The notes under the pieces were generated by a model that was not told where the DNA came from, did not search any database, and worked only from the letters and a program-made list of their open reading frames with translations. Positions 32,702 to 40,682 of a stretch of DNA of 42,877 bases are shown piece by piece. Origin of the DNA: an uncultured Bacteroidales bacterium (lineage in GTDB: Bacteria > Bacteroidota > Bacteroidia > Bacteroidales > UBA932); contig CANPZS010000016.1 in assembly GCA_947588835.1 (NCBI GenBank), positions 1 through 42,877 of the forward strand, read 5' to 3'. The translations under genes and the position numbers were made by a program. Numbering within the stretch: position 1 is the stretch's first letter; every line of letters starts with the position of its first letter.

Positions 32702-33847
32702 ATGCAGAACCGTAGACAATTCCTGAAGACGGCGGGACTCGCCACGATAGGCACCGGACTGGCAATGAGCTGCGGACGCGCCGCGGGCGGCAGACCGGAA
32801 CCGTTCAACGTAAACAAGCTCAGCGGCAAGATGAAGCTTTCGTTCTTCCCCTACGAGCTTAAGCTGCAGCACACGTTTACAGTGGCTTCCTATAGCCGCA
32901 ACACCACTCCGGACGTACAGGTGAAGATAGAGTACGACGGATACGAGGGATACGGCGAGGCGTCCATGCCTCCCTACCTCGGACAGACGGTGGAAGGCGT
33001 CACGGGATTCCTGCAGAAAGTGGATCTGGGCCGGTTCAAGGACCCTTTCCAGCTGGACGACATACTCACCTACGTGGACGGCATCGATCCGGGACAGCCG
33101 GCCGCCAAGGCCGCGGTAGACATAGCGCTGCACGACCTGACCGGCAAGATGATAGGCGCCCCGTGGTACAGGCTGTGGGGCTACAATCCTGAAAAGGCCC
33201 CCAATACCACATTCACCATTGGCATAGACACGGCCGACGTGGTACGGGAAAAGACAAAGGAATGCGCCGACAAATTCAACATCCTCAAAGTGAAGGTCGG
33301 TCTCGACAACGACAAGGAGATGATAGAGACCATACGGGAGATCACCGATCTGCCCATAGCCGTGGACGCCAACCAGGGATGGAAGGACAGGCGGCAGGCC
33401 CTTGACATGATATTCTGGCTGAAGGAGCACGGCATAGTGATGGTGGAGCAGCCAATGCCCAAGGAAATGATAGACGACATAGCCTGGATCACCGAAAACA
33501 GCCCTCTCCCCATTTTCGCCGACGAATCGATACAGCGCCTCAAGGACGTGCAGGCCCTCAAGGGCGTGTTCTCCGGCATCAACATAAAGCTGATGAAATG
33601 CACCGGCATGCGTGAAGGCCACAAGATGCTGGAATTCGCGCGCGGACTCGGCATGAAAGTGATGGTAGGCTGCATGACGGAGACCTCCTGCGCCACTTCC
33701 GCGGCGGCCCAGCTCTCCCCCGCGGTGGATTTCGCCGACCTCGACGGCAATCTGCTCATTGCCAACGACCGCTTCGACGGAGTCAAGGTTGTCAACGGCA
33801 AGCTGACCCTTCCGGACAGGCCGGGCATCGGAGCTGTTTTACTGTAA
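32702..33847 (+). CDS. Tat-exported L-Ala-D/L-Glu (dipeptide) epimerase
   Basis: The 381-residue enolase-superfamily enzyme has the muconate-lactonizing-type layout. The acid-base lysines are K196-x-K198 (LKVKVG) and K296, and the metal ligands are Asp222 (VDANQGW), Glu249 (EQP) and Asp274 (ADES). This pattern matches dipeptide epimerases of murein peptide breakdown. The N-terminus carries a twin-arginine motif (NRRQFLK), then a hydrophobic stretch and a possible lipobox ending at Cys24 (AMSC). So the folded enzyme is probably exported by Tat and perhaps lipidated; E. coli YcjG is cytoplasmic. It sits between the NlpC/P60 gene and the transglutaminase-like gene, probably in one operon. Confidence 0.9.
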   Translation: MQNRRQFLKTAGLATIGTGLAMSCGRAAGGRPEPFNVNKLSGKMKLSFFPYELKLQHTFTVASYSRNTTPDVQVKIEYDGYEGYGEASMPPYLGQTVEGVTGFLQKVDLGRFKDPFQLDDILTYVDGIDPGQPAAKAAVDIALHDLTGKMIGAPWYRLWGYNPEKAPNTTFTIGIDTADVVREKTKECADKFNILKVKVGLDNDKEMIETIREITDLPIAVDANQGWKDRRQALDMIFWLKEHGIVMVEQPMPKEMIDDIAWITENSPLPIFADESIQRLKDVQALKGVFSGINIKLMKCTGMREGHKMLEFARGLGMKVMVGCMTETSCATSAAAQLSPAVDFADLDGNLLIANDRFDGVKVVNGKLTLPDRPGIGAVLL

Positions 33848-33853
33848 TCCGCA

Positions 33854-35305
33854 ATGACCATGAAAAAAAGCGACATGTTGTTCACCATATGCTGCATCGC
33901 TATCGCCGTCATCTTCGGCTGCCAGTGGTGCTCGAGGCAAAGCGCCGACAAGGCCTGGAAAAAAGATCTGCACTACAGGCTGCTGACCGATTTCAACAGG
34001 AGCCGCGAGGAGATAAAGGACTATGTCAGCCAATATATTCCCGACGTGACGGACGAAAAGATAGAAGAATGGACGGCTTCGGGAAAATTGGAAAGCATGG
34101 TCCTCGACGGAGAACGGAGATATTTCAAGAACGCCGGTCCCAATCTGTTCCGCATAGACAAGGAATGCTACGACATCAAGGAAGCCGCGGAAACGCAGAT
34201 CCAGGAAGTTTCGCTGAGCGGCAACTCGCTCGAAGGCCATAACGCCGACGACGCGGCGCTCCTGCCTAATATAATAAACGACGTGCGTGCCAGCATAGCC
34301 GCAGGCACCGAAGATCCGTACGTCTCACAGCCGACGCGCATGAAGGTGAAATACACCCTCACCGTCGACGCCGGGGCCGTTCCCGACGGAGAGACCGTCA
34401 GATGCTGGCTTCCCTACCCGCGCCATGACATAGGCAGGCAGCGGGACGTCAGGTTCATATCCGCAAGCGAGCCGGAATACGTTTTCTCGCCGGAAGAATA
34501 TGCGCACAGCACCCTCTACATGGAGAAAAAGGCCGTCGCCGGGGAACCTACCGTATTCAGCGAAGAGTTCGAATACACCTCCTTCGGGGAATGGCACCCT
34601 ATCGATCCGGCCTTGGTGCAGCCCTACAAGGACAGCAAAGAATACCGCAGATACACTTCGCAGAGGGAGAAGCACATCGTCTTCTCGCCGCGGCTCAAGA
34701 ACATCGCCGATTCGCTCACGGCAGGCATAGACAATCCCTACCTGCAGGCGCAGGCCCTGTTCATTTGGGTAAACGACAATTTCCCCTGGGCCTCGGCGCG
34801 GGAATATTCCACGTTGGACAACATACCTGAATACGTGCTCGACAGCGGGCACGGGGACTGCGGCCAGGTAACGCTGCTTCTGCTGACTCTGTGCCGCATC
34901 AAAGGCATTCCCGCGAGGTGGCAGAGCGGATTCATGATGCATCCGAGCGGCTGGAACCTGCACGACTGGGGCGAACTGTATTTCGAAGGATACGGCTGGG
35001 TGCCTGTCGACATGTCGTTCGGCATCCCTCCCTACGCCGTGCGCAGGAGCCCCCTTGCCGGCATCTGGTACGATGAGAGCGACACGAAAATAGATATGCC
35101 GGAAATAGAGTTCTTCTACCTCGGAGGCATAGACTGCTACAGGATGGTGGTGAACAGCGACTACGGCATGCCCCTCTATCCGCGGAAAAAATATCCGAGG
35201 AGCGAGACGGTGGATTTCCAGAGAGGAGAAGTCGAATGGAAAGGCGGCAATCTCTATTTCCCGCAGTGGGACTACCACATGGACATAGAATTCCTGCCGC
35301 TGTAG
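33854..35305 (+). CDS. exported transglutaminase-like protein
   Basis: The 483-residue protein has an N-terminal signal or anchor (hydrophobic 8-22, with Cys at 23 and 26 as possible lipidation sites). A transglutaminase core lies at about 285-395, with the catalytic triad Cys336 (GHGDCGQVT), His370 (WNLHDWGELYF) and Asp386 (WVPVDMSFG). The N-terminal half has a helical segment and a beta domain (MKVKYTLTVDAGAVPDGE). Bacterial members are often proteases or amidases and not crosslinkers. Its place after the NlpC/P60 and epimerase genes (6-base gap) suggests action on wall peptides, but the substrate is unknown. ATG at 33860 is an equally good start. It converges on mscL with eight bases between. 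Confidence 0.82.
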   Translation: MTMKKSDMLFTICCIAIAVIFGCQWCSRQSADKAWKKDLHYRLLTDFNRSREEIKDYVSQYIPDVTDEKIEEWTASGKLESMVLDGERRYFKNAGPNLFRIDKECYDIKEAAETQIQEVSLSGNSLEGHNADDAALLPNIINDVRASIAAGTEDPYVSQPTRMKVKYTLTVDAGAVPDGETVRCWLPYPRHDIGRQRDVRFISASEPEYVFSPEEYAHSTLYMEKKAVAGEPTVFSEEFEYTSFGEWHPIDPALVQPYKDSKEYRRYTSQREKHIVFSPRLKNIADSLTAGIDNPYLQAQALFIWVNDNFPWASAREYSTLDNIPEYVLDSGHGDCGQVTLLLLTLCRIKGIPARWQSGFMMHPSGWNLHDWGELYFEGYGWVPVDMSFGIPPYAVRRSPLAGIWYDESDTKIDMPEIEFFYLGGIDCYRMVVNSDYGMPLYPRKKYPRSETVDFQRGEVEWKGGNLYFPQWDYHMDIEFLPL

Positions 35306-35313
35306 TTTCCTGA

Positions 35314-35766
35314 CTATTTCTTTTCTTTCAGCAAATCGCGTATTTCTTCGAGAAGCACGACGTCGTCGGGCTTGGGAGCGGGAGCCGCCGGCTCTGCGGG
35401 AGCGGCTTCTTTGTCTTTCTTCCTGGCGACGGCCTGCGCCTTGGCGATAGCCTTGACCACGAGGAAGATGCTGAAGGCAATTATAAGGAAATCCACGAGC
35501 GTCTGGATGAAATTGCCGTAATTGAGCACGACGGCAGGTTTCACTACCGCCTCGCCGTCAAGAACCGCCTGACGCAGAGTGACGGACAGGGTGGTGAAGT
35601 CCACGTTGCCGAGAAGGGCGCCCACCAACGGCATGATGAGGTCATTCACGAGAGACGACACTATCTTGCCGAAAGCTCCGCCGATGACAACGCCGACAGC
35701 CATGTCGATGACGTTGCCTTTCATTGCAAAGGCCTTGAAATCAGCCCAGAATGTTGATTTTGCCAT
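35314..35766 (-). CDS. mscL: large-conductance mechanosensitive channel
   Basis: The 150-residue protein opens under membrane tension to release solutes during osmotic downshock. It has the amphipathic N-terminal helix and TM1 ([22 protein letters not shown], a very conserved stretch), a periplasmic loop, TM2 ([19 protein letters not shown]), and a C-terminal helix ([13 protein letters not shown]) preceded by an Ala/Pro-rich linker. It lies 37 bases after the flavodiiron gene with no visible terminator or promoter, so co-transcription is likely. Confidence 0.96.
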   Translation of the reverse strand: MAKSTFWADFKAFAMKGNVIDMAVGVVIGGAFGKIVSSLVNDLIMPLVGALLGNVDFTTLSVTLRQAVLDGEAVVKPAVVLNYGNFIQTLVDFLIIAFSIFLVVKAIAKAQAVARKKDKEAAPAEPAAPAPKPDDVVLLEEIRDLLKEKK

Positions 35767-35803
35767 AATCGTATCTAATTAATGTTTGATCTTCGGTAAA
35801 GTC

Positions 35804-36994
35804 TCATTTTACAGCCTCGGCGAAAGCCGCGCCGTATGCCCTGCATTCGTCGATCGCAGCCGCGTCGGGCACCCACTTGGCTTTAAGCGGTCCGGAAACG
35901 ATTTCGAAGCCGCTCGCCGCAAGGGAATCCGAAATAAGCGAAGCCCCTTCCCCGCTCCATCCGAAGCTGCCGAACGCCGCGGCTTTCTTGTTCTTGAACT
36001 TCAGGCCCCTGATCATCTCCAGCAGGCCGCCGAGCGCATAGGTATATCCATTGTTCACGGTAGGCGAACCGAGCAGCACCGCCTTGGACCTGAATATTTC
36101 CGTGAGAATGTCGTTCTTGTCCTCCAATGCGGCGTGCATTATCTTTACTTTCACGTCCTTGTCGGCGGAATAGATGCCGTCGGCGAGCGCTTCGGCCATC
36201 AGCCTCGTAGAATTCCACATGCTGTCGTAGACGATGGTGATGCGGTTTTCCTTATACGCCTCGCACCACTCAGCATATTTTTCGATGATCTGCCCGGGAT
36301 TTTCCTTCCAGATGACTCCGTGGCTCGGCGCTATCATGTCTATCTGCAGGCCGAGCGAAAGTATTTCCTTCAGCTTGCGGGACACCATGGGGCTGAACGG
36401 ATTCAGGATGTTGGTGTAATATTTTTCCGCCTCGTAGAAGATTTCGGCCGGATCGGACAGATCGTTGAAAAGCGACTCGGTGGCGAAATGCTGGCCGAAC
36501 CCGTCGTTCGAGAAAAGGATGTTCTCCCCGGACATGTAAGTGAACATAGTATCGGGCCAGTGCAGCATCGGCGCCTCAATGAAAGTCAGTGTCGAATCCC
36601 CTATGGGGAGGGTGTCGCCGGTCTTGACGTTGACGAAATTCCAGTCCTCGTGATAATGGCCGCGCATGATGGCCTCGCCTTTCGCCGTGCAATAGACCGG
36701 AGTGCCGGGAATCTCGCGAAGCAGCTCCGGCAAGGCCCCGCTATGGTCTATCTCGCTGTGGTTTATGATGATGAAGTCTATCTTATTGAGATCCGTCTCC
36801 TCTTTCAGCCGGCTTATGAACTCTTTGTCGTAAGGCTGCCAGACGGTATCGACAAGAACAGTCTTCTTGTCGCGGATGAGGTATGAATTATAGCTTGAGC
36901 CCCTGAGGGTGGAGAGTTCGTGGCCGTGAAATGTCTTGAGCTCCCAGTCGGTCTTGCCGACCCAAGCAACTTTGGAAGTGATTTTCTTGCCCAT
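35804..36994 (-). CDS. flavodiiron protein (A-type flavoprotein)
   Basis: The 396-residue protein reduces O2 to water and/or NO to N2O, protecting anaerobes. The metallo-beta-lactamase-like domain holds a full set of diiron ligands: His79, Glu81, Asp83 (HSEIDH), His145, Asp164 and His225. The C-terminal flavodoxin domain starts near 252 with the FMN phosphate loop YDSMWNSTRL. No rubredoxin or NADH-oxidase extension is present, so an external electron donor is needed. The start MGKKITSK at 36994 is set by the family; a longer frame overlaps the esterase gene. It follows the esterase gene after 34 bases. Confidence 0.94.
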   Translation of the reverse strand: MGKKITSKVAWVGKTDWELKTFHGHELSTLRGSSYNSYLIRDKKTVLVDTVWQPYDKEFISRLKEETDLNKIDFIIINHSEIDHSGALPELLREIPGTPVYCTAKGEAIMRGHYHEDWNFVNVKTGDTLPIGDSTLTFIEAPMLHWPDTMFTYMSGENILFSNDGFGQHFATESLFNDLSDPAEIFYEAEKYYTNILNPFSPMVSRKLKEILSLGLQIDMIAPSHGVIWKENPGQIIEKYAEWCEAYKENRITIVYDSMWNSTRLMAEALADGIYSADKDVKVKIMHAALEDKNDILTEIFRSKAVLLGSPTVNNGYTYALGGLLEMIRGLKFKNKKAAAFGSFGWSGEGASLISDSLAASGFEIVSGPLKAKWVPDAAAIDECRAYGAAFAEAVK

Positions 36995-37028
36995 ATCGTT
37001 AAAATTACAATTCTTCAAATACAAGTTA

Positions 37029-37802
37029 TTATTCTCCCCTGCGCCTGCTGAAAAGCCATGACATGAAGTCCGGCCGGCAGAAGGCCGGATTCCAGCTGCC
37101 GTGGCCGCAGCCGGGGAACTCCGTATATTCGACCGAAGCGCCGGCCTTTTTGAGGGCGCGGTACGCCTCGCGCGAGCCCTCGACAGGCACGGTGGTGTCG
37201 GCGTCACCGTGGAATATGCGGAATTTTACCGATTTCGCCGCCGCCAGACGTGACGGATTGACGGTGCCGCATATGGGCACCGCCGCCGCGAAAATGTCCG
37301 GGAAGCGGACGGCCAGATCGTAGACGGCCATCCCGCCCATCGACAATCCTATGAGATAGACACGGTCCGGATCCACCTCGGGCATCGCGAGGAAATCATC
37401 GAGCAAATCCTTAAGTGTCATAAATATAGGGGTAATCGGCACTTCCTCGGGCATGTCATACGGAGCGAACGAGCCGGGGCGCGACGGATAAGCCCAATAC
37501 GACGAAGGCGGGCACTGGGGCGCCAGCACGAAAGCCGGATACTCCTCCCTGTTGACAGGATTCAGAAACATGTTTCCTCCATGGACGAGCTGAAGTTCAT
37601 TGTCTGTGCCGCGCTCGCCCGCGCCATGCATGAAAAGCACGAGAGGATATTTTTCTCCCTCCTTCATGTCGGCCGGACGCAGCAGCCTGTACAGCAGGGT
37701 ATCCCCGCGGGAAGACACGAACATTTCCTTTTCATAGCGCTCCTGGGCGTGCAGCAAGGCGCACATGCAAAAGGCGGCAAGCAAAAGAATCTGACGTTTC
37801 AT
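37029..37802 (-). CDS. secreted alpha/beta-hydrolase (carboxylesterase/PHB depolymerase-like)
   Basis: The 257-residue protein has a signal peptide (cleavage after about LLHA-Q20) and an alpha/beta-hydrolase fold. The oxyanion region is LVLFMHGAGERGTDNELQL, the nucleophile Ser154 lies in GLSMGG, the acid is probably Asp202 (HGDADTTVP), and the base His234 lies in GCGHGSW. This pattern is common in secreted esterases of Bacteroidetes that deacetylate or de-feruloylate glycans, but the substrate cannot be read from sequence. It is the first gene of a leftward group with the flavodiiron protein and mscL. Confidence 0.85.
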   Translation of the reverse strand: MKRQILLLAAFCMCALLHAQERYEKEMFVSSRGDTLLYRLLRPADMKEGEKYPLVLFMHGAGERGTDNELQLVHGGNMFLNPVNREEYPAFVLAPQCPPSSYWAYPSRPGSFAPYDMPEEVPITPIFMTLKDLLDDFLAMPEVDPDRVYLIGLSMGGMAVYDLAVRFPDIFAAAVPICGTVNPSRLAAAKSVKFRIFHGDADTTVPVEGSREAYRALKKAGASVEYTEFPGCGHGSWNPAFCRPDFMSWLFSRRRGE

Positions 37803-37827
37803 ATCGGATCGGTATTATATGCATCCA

Positions 37828-37857
37828 CAAATTTACTAAGTTTTTCATTTCCGCCAA
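37828..37857 (-). promoter_or_regulatory. promoter of the esterase-flavodiiron-mscL group
   Basis: On the minus strand TTG (37857-37855) precedes TAAATTTG (37835-37828), a perfect TAnnTTTG, by 19 bases. The leader to the ATG at 37802 is about 20 bases. Confidence 0.65.
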
Positions 37858-37910
37858 TCCGGCCGCGTCCAAGATTCAGATTTTGTGCTTCGTATTTACC
37901 GTTTTTATCT

Positions 37911-37918
37911 TATCTTTG
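37911..37918 (+). promoter_or_regulatory. -7 box for ridA
   Basis: TATCTTTG matches TAnnTTTG. The nearest TTTG upstream (37882-37885) is 25 bases away, longer than usual. Transcription would start near 37924, giving a leader of about 70 bases. Confidence 0.55.
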
Positions 37919-37940
37919 CAACGGAGTGAAACTCTGACAA

Positions 37941-37962
37941 ATGTCCGGCATGGTCCGGACAT
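37941..37962 (+). promoter_or_regulatory. inverted repeat in the ridA leader
   Basis: ATGTCCGG (37941-37948) and CCGGACAT (37955-37962) form a perfect 8-base inverted repeat around CATGGT. It lies between the proposed start point and the ridA ATG, so it could be an operator or an RNA hairpin. A further TTCCGGA follows at 37964-37970. Confidence 0.45.
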
Positions 37963-37994
37963 GTTCCGGAGTGCACGAAAGAAAACAACGGACA

Positions 37995-38369
37995 ATGAAA
38001 AAAACCATAGCTTCTCCCCTCGCGCCGAAGGCCGTAGGGCCTTATTCACAAGCCGTGGAGGCGGGGGACACACTTTATGTTTCGGGACAGCTTCCCATCG
38101 ACGGAGCCACCGGCGCCATGCCTGAAAAAGTCGAAGACCAGACACGCCAGTCGCTCGTCAACATCGGCCACATCCTCTCGGAAGCCGGATACACGTACGA
38201 CGACATAGTCAAGACGACCGTACTTCTCGGCTCCATCGCCGACTTCGCCGCGATGAACGCCGTCTACGCCGAATTCTTCAAAGGCGGAAAACCGGCCCGC
38301 GTATGCTATCAGGTCGCCGCCCTGCCCATGGGCGCCAAGGTGGAGATAGACGCCATAGCCGTCAAATAA
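37995..38369 (+). CDS. ridA: RidA family enamine/imine deaminase
   Basis: The 124-residue protein hydrolyses reactive 2-aminoacrylate and related enamines released by PLP enzymes. It shows the family's opening (PLAPKAVGPYSQAVEAGDTLYVSGQLP), the middle VNIGHILSEAGYTYDDIVKTTVLL, and the end KPARVCYQVAALPMGAKVEIDAIAV with the substrate-binding arginine. An in-frame ATG at 37941 would add 18 residues unlike the family, so 37995 is preferred. The gene downstream begins after 11 bases. Confidence 0.94.
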   Translation: MKKTIASPLAPKAVGPYSQAVEAGDTLYVSGQLPIDGATGAMPEKVEDQTRQSLVNIGHILSEAGYTYDDIVKTTVLLGSIADFAAMNAVYAEFFKGGKPARVCYQVAALPMGAKVEIDAIAVK

Positions 38370-38380
38370 ACCGCAATCGG

Positions 38381-39451
38381 ATGTCGCTTTTACTGCTGTT
38401 TCTCTTCATGGCGATGGGCGTATCTTTCCTATGCTCATTGCTGGAATCGGTATTGATGTCCACCCCTATCTCTTACATAACCATGAAAGAGGAGGAAGGC
38501 GACCGCAACGCCGCGCTTTTTCTGTCGCTCAAGCAAAATACGGACAGGCCGCTTGCCGCCATCCTGTCGCTGAATACGATTGCCAACACCATAGGTGCCG
38601 CCGGCGTCGGCCGTCAGGCCTCCATAGTCTTCGGCAACGAATGGTTCGGACTCATCTCGGTGCTGATGACGATACTGATCCTCGTCTTCTCGGAAATCAT
38701 ACCCAAGAACATCGGCACCTCCCACTGGAAAAAGCTGCTCTGGCTGTCCCGCGTCATCAAGGTCCTCATCGTCCTGATGTATCCGATAGTCTTCCTCATC
38801 GAACTGTCGCACAAGATATTCTCCTCCGGGGAGCCCGACATCACCATAAGCCGCGAAGAAGTGTCCGCCATGGCCAACATCGGCGAAGAAGAAGGCGTCA
38901 TAGACAATACGGAGAACAAAGTCATCCAGAACATCATCAAGCTCGACGACATAAAGGGCTATGAGATAATGACCCCGCGCACGGTGGCCGCCATCGCGCC
39001 GGAAGCCATGACGCTGAAGAGCTTCTACAAAAACGAATCCCTTTCGCACAACTCCCGCATCCCGGTGTACGGAGACTCTCCGGAATACATCACGGGCTAC
39101 GTGCTGAGATACGACATACTGGAACAGCTCGCAGAAGACAAATTCGACGTCAGGCTGTCGTCGATCAAGCGCAGCATTTCGGCGTTCAACGAAGACACGT
39201 CGGTCAGCGACATCTGGCAGTCGCTCCTTAAGAGCAAAGACCAGATAGCCATCATCGTGGACGAATACGGCTGCTTCCTCGGCATAATCACATTGGAGGA
39301 CATAATAGAGACCATCCTCGGCATGGAGATAATCGACGAAAGCGACACCGTCACCGACATGCAGCAATACGCCAGGGAGCGCTGGGAACAACGCCAGAAA
39401 CAATACAAGCAGATAGTCCTGCCGGATGAACAGGATGACGCCGAAGCATAA
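38381..39451 (+). CDS. CNNM/CorB-type membrane protein with CBS pair
   Basis: The 356-residue protein has an N-terminal CNNM (DUF21) domain of about four membrane segments (MSLLLLFLFMAMGVSFLCSL at the start; SEIIPKNIGTSHWKK is a family landmark). A Bateman module of two CBS domains follows (about 200-325; YEIMTPRTVAAI and IAIIVDEYGCFLGIITLEDIIE). The C-terminal CorC/HlyC accessory domain found in many relatives is absent. CNNM proteins transport Mg2+ or regulate its efflux, with ATP-Mg sensed by the CBS pair. It probably shares the ridA transcript. It converges on the next gene with three bases between stops. Confidence 0.85.
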   Translation: MSLLLLFLFMAMGVSFLCSLLESVLMSTPISYITMKEEEGDRNAALFLSLKQNTDRPLAAILSLNTIANTIGAAGVGRQASIVFGNEWFGLISVLMTILILVFSEIIPKNIGTSHWKKLLWLSRVIKVLIVLMYPIVFLIELSHKIFSSGEPDITISREEVSAMANIGEEEGVIDNTENKVIQNIIKLDDIKGYEIMTPRTVAAIAPEAMTLKSFYKNESLSHNSRIPVYGDSPEYITGYVLRYDILEQLAEDKFDVRLSSIKRSISAFNEDTSVSDIWQSLLKSKDQIAIIVDEYGCFLGIITLEDIIETILGMEIIDESDTVTDMQQYARERWEQRQKQYKQIVLPDEQDDAEA

Positions 39452-39454
39452 GGC

Positions 39455-40411
39455 CTAACCGGCCAGGAACCTGTACAGCCGCTGCAGCGGAACGTCCTTG
39501 AGTATCACCTTCTTGTCCCTGTCAAGCAGATAAAGGCTCGGCATCGCCCTGAACACGTACAGGCCGCCGGCGCCGATGTCCCCCGCGTCGTATGCCACCG
39601 TCCATGACCGCGGGAATCCGTCTGCCGCGGAGCCGCGCGAAGCCCCGTCCCCCTCGACAACCGCAAGCACCTTTATGCCGCCGTCCGCAAACGCAGGATC
39701 GTCTCTCATTATGGACAGCGTCTCCTTGCAATGCCCGCAGGCGGGATCATAAAACATCAGCAGCAGGTACTCCCCTTCCACTGGCGTCCCGTGCAGCGTC
39801 GACGCATGGCCGTCCGCAGTGACATACGAAAAATCCGCGGCTACGGTGCCGGGCCTGTTCTTGAGCGCGATGCTCCTCTGATGCGAAAAACGTCCGCGCG
39901 AAACGGCGTCCGCATGCGGACTGTCCATGAAAGCGTCGAGAAAATATATGTAGAAATCCTCGTCGTGCATAGGAGAATTGGGCTCGTAAAGATATTTCTC
40001 CGCGGTCTCGGCGAGCAGTCCGAAAGCCTTTCCGTCAATTTCCGAAGCCATCACCAACTTTTTCGATGCGGCGGCAAGGATCTCCGGACTTTTCCTCACG
40101 ATAGGATAAAGCGAAATGAAATTGACGAAATTCAGTTCCATGAAATCCTTGTCGCGGCTGCGCAGCGTGTCGCCGAAATCCATCGCATCCCAGAAATGGT
40201 CGATTATATACGCCGCCCTGTCCGCCGGAGTCCTCAGCACCGACGGCACCGACGGCAGAGGAAGTTCGTCCGGCACCGGCGGAGCACCTGCCGCAAGGGC
40301 ATGCGGGGACGCGGCGGCTTCATAAGCCGTCAGGCCGCCCGATGCAATAATGACGTACAAGAGGCAAAATATGCAAAAAACACCGGATCTGCGCATGGTC
40401 CCCACTGTCAT
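39455..40411 (-). CDS. exported thioredoxin-like protein (DUF5106-like)
   Basis: The start at 40411 gives 318 residues with a signal peptide (MRRSGVFCIFCLLYVIIASG near the start). A helical domain (about 50-180) follows, with AAYIIDHFWDAMDF and FVNFISLYPIVRKSPEILAAA, resembling DUF5106. The C-terminal thioredoxin-like domain has an active CGHC (FYDPACGHCKETL) and the cis-proline loop AMPSLYLLD. Such proteins are common periplasmic thiol-disulfide proteins in Bacteroidales. Starts at 40396 or 40435 are possible; 40435 is disfavoured because the promoter at 40474-40443 would leave almost no leader. Confidence 0.8.
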   Translation of the reverse strand: MTVGTMRRSGVFCIFCLLYVIIASGGLTAYEAAASPHALAAGAPPVPDELPLPSVPSVLRTPADRAAYIIDHFWDAMDFGDTLRSRDKDFMELNFVNFISLYPIVRKSPEILAAASKKLVMASEIDGKAFGLLAETAEKYLYEPNSPMHDEDFYIYFLDAFMDSPHADAVSRGRFSHQRSIALKNRPGTVAADFSYVTADGHASTLHGTPVEGEYLLLMFYDPACGHCKETLSIMRDDPAFADGGIKVLAVVEGDGASRGSAADGFPRSWTVAYDAGDIGAGGLYVFRAMPSLYLLDRDKKVILKDVPLQRLYRFLAG

Positions 40412-40442
40412 CGGTTGTTGTCGGTTCAAAATCATCCGGATG

Positions 40443-40474
40443 TAAAAGTAAGAATAAAAACGGTGCGCGTCAAA
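40443..40474 (-). promoter_or_regulatory. promoter of the thioredoxin-like gene
   Basis: On the minus strand TTTG (40474-40471) precedes TACTTTTA (40450-40443), one base off TAnnTTTG, by 20 bases. The start would be near 40437. Confidence 0.55.
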
Positions 40475-40498
40475 CCGCGGCAGAAAAATGTCGAAAGT

Positions 40499-40530
40499 TT
40501 TGGATGTTCGGGATAATGTTGCGAAATTTG
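40499..40530 (+). promoter_or_regulatory. promoter of tRNA-Ser
   Basis: TTTG (40499-40502) and GAAATTTG (40523-40530, one base off TAnnTTTG) are 20 bases apart and lie just upstream of the tRNA. Confidence 0.5.
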
Positions 40531-40541
40531 CACCCATAAAC

Positions 40542-40628
40542 GGAGGGGTGTCCGAGTGGTTGAAGGAGCCTGTCTCGAAAACAGGTGTGCGGGTGACCGT
40601 ACCGGGGGTTCGAATCCCTTCCCCTCCG
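40542..40628 (+). tRNA. tRNA-Ser (CGA)
   Basis: The acceptor stem GGAGGGG pairs with CCCCTCC, followed by discriminator G73. The anticodon stem-loop is CCTGT-CTCGAAA-ACAGG with anticodon CGA (codon UCG). The long variable arm (TGTGCGGGTGACCGTACC) and the T arm GGGGG-TTCGAAT-CCCTT (one G-U pair) fit a class II serine tRNA. CCA is not encoded. Confidence 0.95.
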
Positions 40629-40629
40629 C

Positions 40630-40671
40630 AAAAGGTGCAAATCAAGTAGTTATGAGATTTGCACCTTTTTT
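40630..40671 (+). terminator. intrinsic terminator after tRNA-Ser
   Basis: AAAAGGTGCAAATC (40630-40643) pairs perfectly over 14 bases with GATTTGCACCTTTT (40656-40669), with T bases on the right arm continuing past the stem. The symmetrical A and T runs would let it end transcription from both sides, including the leftward gene ending at 40683. Confidence 0.85.
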
Positions 40672-40682
40672 GCACCCTAAAA

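Noticed and set aside
40435..40675. An N-terminal extension of the thioredoxin-like protein across tRNA-Ser
   Set aside because: The extension translates the antisense of the tRNA and its promoter; a signal peptide begins well downstream of it.
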